A stretch of 64,000 nucleotides of DNA from an uncultured Bacteroides sp. Lineage in GTDB: Bacteria; Bacteroidota; Bacteroidia; Bacteroidales; Bacteroidaceae. The DNA lies in NCBI RefSeq assembly GCF_900547205.1, contig NZ_URFY01000005.1:95017-159016 (forward strand), written 5' to 3'. The notes under the pieces were generated by a model. The model made no database searches. It was not told the DNA's origin and was given only the letters and a program-made list of their open reading frames with translations. This document shows positions 34,677 to 41,900 of the stretch, piece by piece. Positions within the stretch are counted from its first letter, which is position 1, and every line of letters starts with the position of its first letter. The translations under genes were made by a program, and so were the position numbers.

Positions 34677-35228
34677 TTAATCTACTTCTTCTAAAAACTT
34701 CTCTATTTTCTTCACAGCATGATGATACGAGGCTTTCAGTGCACCAACCGACGTACCGAACACTTCCGACATTTCTTCGTACTTCATCTCCTGATAATAC
34801 TTCAGGTTGAACACCATGCGCTGCTTTTCGGGCAGAGTGAGCAGTGCCTTCTGCAATAATAGTTGCACCTCGTCGCCCGAGAAATAAGGGTCGCTTTCCA
34901 GTTTCTGCGCACCCATTGCTTCGGGGTCGTCGATGGCTACGGTAGTGGTAGCACGCTGCTTGTTCAGAAAAGTCAGGCACTCATTCAGCGCGATGCGGTA
35001 GAGCCAGGTAGACAGCTTCGCCTCGGCACGGAAGTAGTCGATGTTCGTCCATGCCTTGATGAATGTGTTTTGCAGAAGGTCGTTGGCATCCTCATGCGAC
35101 AGTACCATCCGGCGGATTTGCCAGTATAATTGCTCGCTGTATTGCGCCACAATCATTTCAAATCCTTTCCGCTGCGTACTCTCTTCCAAAAGGAGTTTCA
35201 GAACTTCGCGTTCGTTATAAGGGGTCAT
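34677..35228 (-). CDS. ECF RNA polymerase sigma factor (RpoE-like)
   Basis: 183 residues. Region 2 (about 22-85; MIVAQYSEQLYWQIRRMVLS, EDANDLLQNTFIKAWTNI) and region 4 (about 130-180; LPEKQRMVFNLKYYQEMKYEE, FGTSVGALKASYHHAVKKIE) are clear. It differs from the two PUL sigma factors: no FecR is near, and it is followed by a single-pass membrane protein and a Spy-like protein. That suggests an envelope-stress role. The start overlaps rnz by 4 bases, so translation is coupled. Confidence 0.93.
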   Translation of the reverse strand: MTPYNEREVLKLLLEESTQRKGFEMIVAQYSEQLYWQIRRMVLSHEDANDLLQNTFIKAWTNIDYFRAEAKLSTWLYRIALNECLTFLNKQRATTTVAIDDPEAMGAQKLESDPYFSGDEVQLLLQKALLTLPEKQRMVFNLKYYQEMKYEEMSEVFGTSVGALKASYHHAVKKIEKFLEEVD

Positions 35229-36175
35229 ATTCTCTCGTTTTCTGTATGTTTATTTATGGTTTCTATGTCAATACATAAATTCTCTTTCGCCAATACCGTC
35301 TGCGGGAAGATGGGGATTGCTTCATTGAGCAAAACAGATTCATCTTCGTAGCGGGCGGAGAAATGCCCGATTACCAATTGGCTTACATTGGCATCCAACG
35401 CAAGTTGGGCAGCCTGCGCGGCTGTCGTATGATATGTTTCCTTGGCACGCGCCTGTTCCGACTGTGCAAAAGTGGCTTCATGAAATAGCAAATCGACTCC
35501 CCGAATCTGGTCGGCAATCTCCGGACGGTAGATGGTATCGGAGCAATAAGCGTATTTCTTTGCCGGGGCAGAGGGCCGGGTCAATCGCAAGTTGGGGATT
35601 ACTTCTCCTTCGGGAGTCACGAAATCAGCTCCGTTCTTGATGCGGTTCAGTTCGTAGACAGGTACTTTGTAGAAGTCTACCATATCCCTGATAATGTGAT
35701 TGGGTCGTTGTTTTTCTTCAAACAAGAAGCCGGAGCAAGGGATGCGGTGTTTCAGTGGAATCGTTGTCACCGTTACCGAGCGGTCTTCATAGATGAGCGC
35801 CGGCTCTTTTGTTTCAAATTCGTGGAAGATTACTTTGTAAGTCAGCATCTTGCAGAAAAAAGAGAGCATCGGTGCAAACAGCTCTTCCAATCCTCGCGGA
35901 GAGTGAATGTGCAGGTCGGCAGTTCTTCCCAGCAATCCGAACGTAGAGATTAATCCCAATAGCCCGAAGCAATGGTCGCCATGCAGATGGGAAATAAAGA
36001 TATGATTCAGTCGGGAGAACTTCAATCGGGAACGACGCAGTTGCATCTGCGCTCCTTCCCCACAATCAATCATAAATAGTTTTTCGCGCAAGTTCACAAC
36101 TTGAGATGTTGCAAAATGGCGTGTGGTAGGCAAAGCGGAACCGCATCCTAGTATATGTAACTCAAACTTTTCCAT
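35225..36175 (-). CDS. rnz: Ribonuclease Z
   Basis: 316 residues from ATG 36175. Cleaves the 3' trailer of tRNA precursors. The metallo-beta-lactamase motif HLHGDH is at residues 63-68, with downstream ligands in YCSDTIYRPEI and HFSARY; the family insert that forms the flexible arm sits between about 155 and 195. The length matches bacterial RNase Z (305-330). An ATG three codons earlier (36184) is unlikely, since a -7 box covers 36182-36189. With that box the predicted transcript start is within a few bases of ATG 36175, hinting at a leaderless mRNA. It is followed without a gap by the ECF sigma gene. Confidence 0.94.
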   Translation of the reverse strand: MEKFELHILGCGSALPTTRHFATSQVVNLREKLFMIDCGEGAQMQLRRSRLKFSRLNHIFISHLHGDHCFGLLGLISTFGLLGRTADLHIHSPRGLEELFAPMLSFFCKMLTYKVIFHEFETKEPALIYEDRSVTVTTIPLKHRIPCSGFLFEEKQRPNHIIRDMVDFYKVPVYELNRIKNGADFVTPEGEVIPNLRLTRPSAPAKKYAYCSDTIYRPEIADQIRGVDLLFHEATFAQSEQARAKETYHTTAAQAAQLALDANVSQLVIGHFSARYEDESVLLNEAIPIFPQTVLAKENLCIDIETINKHTENERI

Positions 36176-36181
36176 TTCTTG

Positions 36182-36189
36182 CAAAGATA
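36182..36189 (-). promoter_or_regulatory. -7 promoter box directly at the rnz start
   Basis: The minus strand reads TATCTTTG, ending only 7 bases before ATG 36175. This leaves almost no 5' untranslated region and rules out the upstream ATG at 36184. Confidence 0.6.
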
Positions 36190-36247
36190 AAGTATTTCAC
36201 ATTCAATCTTGCAAAGAACAAGGAAAAAAGTGATAACTGCCCATCTT

Positions 36248-36751
36248 TTAAAAGACGTGTATATGTTTCCCCGACGCAGTAACAATGACTCCACCGCTGT
36301 CGCTCACCACCGTTTCATGGTTTCCTTCGGGGGTCACTATCAGTGATCCTATCTGCACTACGTGCTTCCCGTCCATCGTCACACGCACTTTGGTACTGCT
36401 ACTTTTCTCGGATTTCTTCTCTTCTTTCTTATCTTCTTCCTCGGTTTCCTTCCGGCTATTACAGCCATCCTCTCTCTTGTCCAGATAACCTTTCATTTCA
36501 ACCACTCGATTATCTACAAACCAGATTTTAACTACCTGTGCCGGAACATACTCATAATCTCGAAACTCTAACATCTCACCCTTGTCGTTAAAATTTCGAT
36601 AACTCGGTTCACCCATGATAGCAACGACTTCTTTGGGCGACATCCCACGCTGTATGCTATTCATCTTTTTATAACTGATGCTACTTGTAGTAAAACAGCT
36701 ACTGAACAGCACAACCGACAGCAACCACAACAAACTCTGAATCTTTTTCAT
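36248..36751 (-). CDS. BamE/SmpA-like small lipoprotein
   Basis: 167 residues. Lipoprotein signal ends at VVLFSSCFTTSS (Cys19). The mature N-terminal half matches the BamE/OmlA fold: MNSIQRGMSPKEVVAIMGEP, EMLEFRDYEY and KIWFVDNRVVEMKGY, where MSPKEVVAIMGEPS is the diagnostic helix-turn. The middle is a highly charged linker (KETEEEDKKEEKKSEKSS), and the C-terminal 45 residues form a repetitive beta-like segment (VTMDGKHVVQIGSLIVTPEG, VTASGKHIHVF). A role in outer-membrane assembly is inferred only from the fold. Confidence 0.7.
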   Translation of the reverse strand: MKKIQSLLWLLSVVLFSSCFTTSSISYKKMNSIQRGMSPKEVVAIMGEPSYRNFNDKGEMLEFRDYEYVPAQVVKIWFVDNRVVEMKGYLDKREDGCNSRKETEEEDKKEEKKSEKSSSTKVRVTMDGKHVVQIGSLIVTPEGNHETVVSDSGGVIVTASGKHIHVF

Positions 36752-36783
36752 ACCACGTACAGTTTAGTGTTTTTCTATTATCA

Positions 36784-36791
36784 CAAAAGTA
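36784..36791 (-). promoter_or_regulatory. -7 promoter box for the BamE-like gene
   Basis: The minus strand reads TACTTTTG, matching TAnnTTTG, 32 bases before ATG 36751. Confidence 0.6.
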
Positions 36792-36819
36792 GCATGAGAA
36801 AACTCCCCGTACGAATGAT

Positions 36820-36875
36820 TCATCCTATTTGCAAATAGGGATTTCCCTATCTCCTTACCCTGCCTTCATCCTATC
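36820..36875. repeat. Imperfect 22-24-bp periodic repeat
   Basis: CCTAT cores at 36824, 36846 and 36870 (spacing 22 and 24), the outer two as TCATCCTAT. The middle lies in an ATAGGGATTTCCCTAT hairpin. Only three short units, the weakest of the intergenic arrays. Confidence 0.35.
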
Positions 36876-36900
36876 CTCCCCAACCATCGCATATAAACAC

Positions 36901-36934
36901 AAAAAAGGCGTCCCGACTACCGGAACGCCTTTTT
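36901..36934 (-). terminator. Intrinsic terminator after rpsA
   Basis: Minus strand GGCGTTCCG / CGGGACGCC, a 9-bp stem with one T.G pair, followed by TTTTTT. It lies 20 bases after the rpsA stop. Confidence 0.88.
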
Positions 36935-36953
36935 ATCTATCTGGAAATAATGA

Positions 36954-38759
36954 TTATTTCTTTCCTTCCAACTGTTCTTTCAATGCAGCAAGAGCGTCAA
37001 TATCGCCCAGCGTAGTTGAAGCAGCTTGGTTCTGAATCATCGGAGATTCTTCTCTCTTACCGCTACCAGATGCTTTCTTGTTAGCGTTAGAAGTAGCTTT
37101 CTTTTCAGCTCTTTCTTCTGCCTTAGCAACATCTTCGAAAATACGGCTGTGAGACAGGATGATTCTCTTAGCGTCCTTGTTGAACTCAATTACTTTGAAC
37201 TCAAGTTTCTCGTCCAACTGAGCTTGTGAACCGTCTTCTTTTACCAGGTGTTTCGGAGTTGCGAAACCTTCTACACCGTAAGGAAGAGCTACAACAGCAC
37301 CCTTATCCAACATTTCGATGATAGTACCTTCGTGTACAGAACCTACAGTGAACACAGTTTCGAATACATCCCAAGGATTTTCTTCGAGTTGCTTGTGACC
37401 AAGGCTCAGGCGACGGTTTTCTTTGTCGATTTCCAATACCTGAACTTCGATGTCAGCACCAATCTGAGTAAATTCTGATGGGTGTTTCACTTTCTTAGTC
37501 CAAGAAAGGTCAGAGATGTGAATCAATCCGTCTACACCTTCTTCGATTTCTACGAATACACCGAAGTTAGTGAAGTTACGTACTTTTGCAGTATGCTTAG
37601 AGTTTACAGGATACTTCTCTTCGATAGTTTCCCATGGGTCTTGTTTCAGTTGTTTGATACCCAAAGACATCTTACGTTCTTCGCGGTCCAAAGTAAGAAC
37701 AACAGCTTCCACTTCGTCGCCTACCTTCATGAAATCTTGTGCAGAACGCAGGTGTTGGCTCCAAGACATTTCTGAAACGTGGATCAAACCTTCTACGCCG
37801 GCAGCGATTTCGATGAATGCGCCGTAGTCAGCCATAACGACAACTTTACCTTTCACCTTGTCACCAACCTTCAAGTCAGTATCAAGAGCATCCCATGGGT
37901 GCGGAGTCAGTTGTTTCAAGCCAAGAGCGATACGTTTCTTTTCGTCATCGAAGTCAAGGATAACAACGTTGAGTTTCTGATCCAGTTCAACCACTTCTTT
38001 CGGATCGCTAACGCGTCCCCAAGAAAGGTCTGTGATGTGAATCAAACCGTCTACGCCACCAAGGTCGATGAATACACCGTAAGATGTGATATTTTTAACA
38101 GTACCTTCGAGAACTTGTCCTTTTTCGAGTTTACCGATGATTTCTTTCTTCTGCTGTTCAAGTTCAGCTTCGATAAGAGCTTTGTGAGATACAACAACGT
38201 TTTTGAATTCCTGGTTGATTTTAACAACTTTGAATTCCATTGTTTTGCCAACGAATACATCATAGTCGCGGATTGGTTTAACGTCAATCTGAGAACCCGG
38301 CAAGAATGCTTCGATTCCGAATACGTCTACAATCATACCACCCTTCGTGCGGCATTTGATGAATCCCTTGATAATTTCTTCATTTTCCAGAGCAGCGTTC
38401 ACGCGATCCCAAGAGCGAGTAGCACGAGCTTTTCTGTGAGACAGAACCAACTGTCCTTTTTTGTCTTCCTGATTTTCGATGTATACTTCTACAGTATCAC
38501 CAATCTTCAAATCCGGATTGTAACGGAACTCATTCAATGGGATGATACCGTCTGATTTGTAACCGATGTTCACAACTACTTCACGCTTGTTCATTGCGAT
38601 TACGGTTCCGTCAACAACCTCGCGGTCGTTCACCTTGTTAAGCGTACCGTCGTAAGCTTTTTCCAGTTCTTCGTGGCTGGTGCTTGATGCAGCCTCACCG
38701 TTTTCATAAGCATCCCAGTTGAAATCTTCAATAGGAGCTACGTTCTTTAAGTTTTCCAT
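36954..38759 (-). CDS. rpsA: 30S ribosomal protein S1
   Basis: 601 residues with six S1 (OB-fold) repeats. The clearest are the third to fifth: LEGTVKNITSYGVFIDLGG, VKGKVVVMADYGAFIEIAAG and TAKVRNFTNFGVFVEIEEG, each followed by DGLIHISDLSW or EGLIHVSEMSW. S1 brings mRNAs to the ribosome. In Bacteroidetes, which lack strong Shine-Dalgarno sequences, its role in initiation may be especially large (inference). It ends in a Lys/Ser-rich tail. Its own promoter and a strong terminator make it a single-gene unit. Confidence 0.97.
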   Translation of the reverse strand: MENLKNVAPIEDFNWDAYENGEAASSTSHEELEKAYDGTLNKVNDREVVDGTVIAMNKREVVVNIGYKSDGIIPLNEFRYNPDLKIGDTVEVYIENQEDKKGQLVLSHRKARATRSWDRVNAALENEEIIKGFIKCRTKGGMIVDVFGIEAFLPGSQIDVKPIRDYDVFVGKTMEFKVVKINQEFKNVVVSHKALIEAELEQQKKEIIGKLEKGQVLEGTVKNITSYGVFIDLGGVDGLIHITDLSWGRVSDPKEVVELDQKLNVVILDFDDEKKRIALGLKQLTPHPWDALDTDLKVGDKVKGKVVVMADYGAFIEIAAGVEGLIHVSEMSWSQHLRSAQDFMKVGDEVEAVVLTLDREERKMSLGIKQLKQDPWETIEEKYPVNSKHTAKVRNFTNFGVFVEIEEGVDGLIHISDLSWTKKVKHPSEFTQIGADIEVQVLEIDKENRRLSLGHKQLEENPWDVFETVFTVGSVHEGTIIEMLDKGAVVALPYGVEGFATPKHLVKEDGSQAQLDEKLEFKVIEFNKDAKRIILSHSRIFEDVAKAEERAEKKATSNANKKASGSGKREESPMIQNQAASTTLGDIDALAALKEQLEGKK

Positions 38760-38821
38760 TAATAAATAAATTGTTTAATACTTTAATTGAATAAGACATT
38801 ATATTATCTATAAATCGGGCG

Positions 38822-38852
38822 CAAAGTTAGGAATATTTTCCTTACTGACAAA
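38822..38852 (-). promoter_or_regulatory. Full -33/-7 promoter for rpsA
   Basis: On the minus strand, TTTG (38849-38852 complement), a 19-bp spacer and TAACTTTG (38822-38829 complement), a textbook Bacteroides promoter, 62 bases before ATG 38759. Confidence 0.75.
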
Positions 38853-38891
38853 AGAATGCCTAAATAAAAGATGACTTATCCATTTTTTTTG

Positions 38892-38899
38892 TAATATTG
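38892..38899 (+). promoter_or_regulatory. -7-like box that decides the helicase start
   Basis: TAATATTG (one mismatch to TAnnTTTG), 27 bases before ATG 38927. An in-frame TTG at 38897 lies inside the box, so it is not the start. Confidence 0.5.
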
Positions 38900-38926
38900 C
38901 AAGTCTTAATTTATATATGTTTTACC

Positions 38927-41900
38927 ATGGACGAGAGAAGCGACAAAGTCAAGGTGCAATTCGGCTATTTGCCACTCATCAACTTTGCGATACAACAAAA
39001 CAGTACGTCGGTCATCCGACAGCTTTCTATAGAGAACACGACACCTGCCCCAATAGAGGACATTCAAGTGCAAATCACTACGGAACCGGACTTTGGGAAC
39101 GCCGCTCCGATGGCTATAGAACTAATTCCTACTGGTGGCCCAGTGTGCCTGCAATCATTCAACCTCACTTTGTCTGCCAATTTCTTCACCCAACTGACTG
39201 AACGTTTATCCGGTAGCCTGAAAATTGAGATTACGTCCAAAGAGGAACAGATATTTTCGCAGACATATCCGGTAGATATCCTCGCCTACGACCAGTGGGG
39301 AGGGCTGAACGTATTGCCCGAAATGCTGGCGGCTTTTGTCACTCCCAATCATTCCGCTATTATACCTATTATAAAAAGGGCTGCCGCCATTCTCGAGCAA
39401 TGGACAGGCAATCCGTCTCTGGACGAATATCAAAGCCGCAACCCGGACAGGGTACGGAAACAGATGGCTGCCGTCTACACGGCTATTGCCGAACAACAGA
39501 TTATCTACAGCACCGTTCCCGCCAGCTTCGAAGAGCACGGGCAGCGTGTCCGCTTGGCAGATTCGGTGATGTCACAGAAATTGGGCACTTGCCTAGATAT
39601 GGCGTTGCTGTATGCCACCTGTCTTGAATCCATCGGACTGAATCCATTAATCATCATCACCCACGGCCATGCCTTTGCGGGCGGTTGGCTTGTGCCGGAG
39701 ACTTTTCCCGACGCAACGATAGACGATGTTTCCTTGTTAACGAAGAGAATAGCCGAAGGCATCTTCGACATCACTTTGGTGGAGACGACCTGTATGAATA
39801 TGGGATATCAATCCGATTTCGACGTTGCTGTGAAAAATGCGAATGGCAAACTCGCCGTTTCCGGTAGCTTCATCCTTGCGCTGGATGTCAAGAGAGCCCG
39901 ATTCTCCGGTGTCCGCCCCCTCCCCCTGCGTGTATTGAACGGGCAGACATGGGAGATTGACGAAAACGATATCAACCTTCAGAAGAATAGCGCCCCCGTC
40001 ACTCCGCAGAGCATAACCCCCTACGACTTATCGGGCAGCGAAGAAACACAGACCGTCATGACCAAGCAGTTGCTATGGGAAAGACGGTTGCTCGATTTAA
40101 GCCTGCGCAACAACCTGCTGAATATCCGCATTACAAAAAATACGCTTCAACTCATTCCGGCAAATCTTGCCTGCCTCGAAGATGCCTTGGCAGACGGGGA
40201 AGAATTTCGTGTCCTTCATCGTCCCGCCGATTGGGAAAGCCCGGCAATGGAGTTCGGCATCTATTCGTCCATCCCCGAATCCGACCCGATAGTGGACTTC
40301 GTTAACTCCGAGCTTTCGCAGAAAAGATTGCGTTTTTATCTATCGGAGAATGATTTGGGCAAAGCCCTCACTCATTTATACCGTTCTTCGCGCATCTCCA
40401 TCGAAGAGAATGGCGCCAACACGCTCTATCTAGCCCTCGGACTCTTGAAGTGGTACGAAACGCCTTCGAGCGAGCGTCCCCGTTATGCTCCTATTCTGCT
40501 ACTGCCTATCGAGATTATCCGCAAGTCGGCAGCCAAAGGCTACGTCATCCGCCCGCGTGAAGAAGAAACGATGATGAATATCACTTTGCTGGAGATGCTT
40601 CGCCAGAACTTCGGAATCAACATACCCGGCCTTGACCCGCTGCCTACCGATGTAAACGGTGTCAACGTCAAGATGATCTATTCCATCATCCGCAACAGCA
40701 TCAAGGATCAGCGCAAGTGGGATGTTGAAGAACAAGCTATCATGGGCATCTTCTCCTTCAATAAGTTCATTATGTGGAATGATATCCACAACAATGCCGA
40801 CAAGCTGATTCAGAACAAGATTGTTTCAAGCCTTGTCAGCGGAAAGATAGAATGGGATGCCGTCACGGAAGAGACGGAGAAGATTGATGCTACCGATTTG
40901 GACAAACAACTCTCTCCGGCTGACATCGTACTGCCGCTTATAGCCGATTCTTCTCAACTGGAAGCCATATACGAAGCGGTGCACGACAAGACGTTCATCC
41001 TGCACGGTCCTCCGGGCACGGGAAAGTCGCAAACCATCACCAACATCATAGCCAACGCCCTCTATCGGGGGAAACGCGTATTGTTTGTTGCAGAGAAGAT
41101 GGCCGCCCTTTCTGTTGTTCAAAACAGGCTTGCCGCCATCGGTCTTGCTCCGTTCTGTCTGGAGATACATTCCAACAAGACGAAGAAAACCGCCGTCGTC
41201 TCCCAACTGAGGGAAACCGCCGAAATACTCAGAAAGACGCCCCCCGAAGAATTTGGAAAGGAAGCGAGCCGACTCTTAAAGTTGCGGACCGAACTGAATC
41301 AGTATATCGAAGCCTTGCATAAGGAATATCCCTTCGGCATTTCATTGTACGACGCTATCACCCGCTATGAGTCTTTGGATATAGAATTTTGTTCGGATAT
41401 ACCTTTATCTTATCTGGAGGGACTGGACAAAGATACCTTATCTCATTGGGAAGATGCCATCGAATTATTAATCAGGACCGCCGGTGCCTGTGGGCATCCT
41501 TACGGACATCCGCTGACAGGTATTGTCGTTACCGAATATTCCGCCGCCCTGAAAGACGAAGCCCTTCGGACGCTGACCGGATTCATTGAGTTGATAGCAA
41601 CCGTCCAATCGAAAGTTCCCGTATTCTCCACTTTGCTGAAAGGTACGGACAAGTACCCCACACGCGAGAACTTCCAAACCAGCATCGGCATCATCCGCTG
41701 CCTGCTCGACATCCCCGAGCTCACTCCGGCACTCCTGACACAGCCGCTACTGAACGAAACCCTCGACGAATACCGCGAAGCATCCGTACACGGCATGAAA
41801 CGCGATGAGATAAAGGTAGAGATAGAGTCGGAATTCACCAAAGAAATATTGCATATAAACGCTGGGCAGATGCTTGCCGATTGGAACCGTGTGTCCGACC

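Noticed and set aside
38897..38926. TTG start for the giant helicase
   Set aside because: The codon lies in the -7-like box; ATG 38927 begins the recognisable protein.
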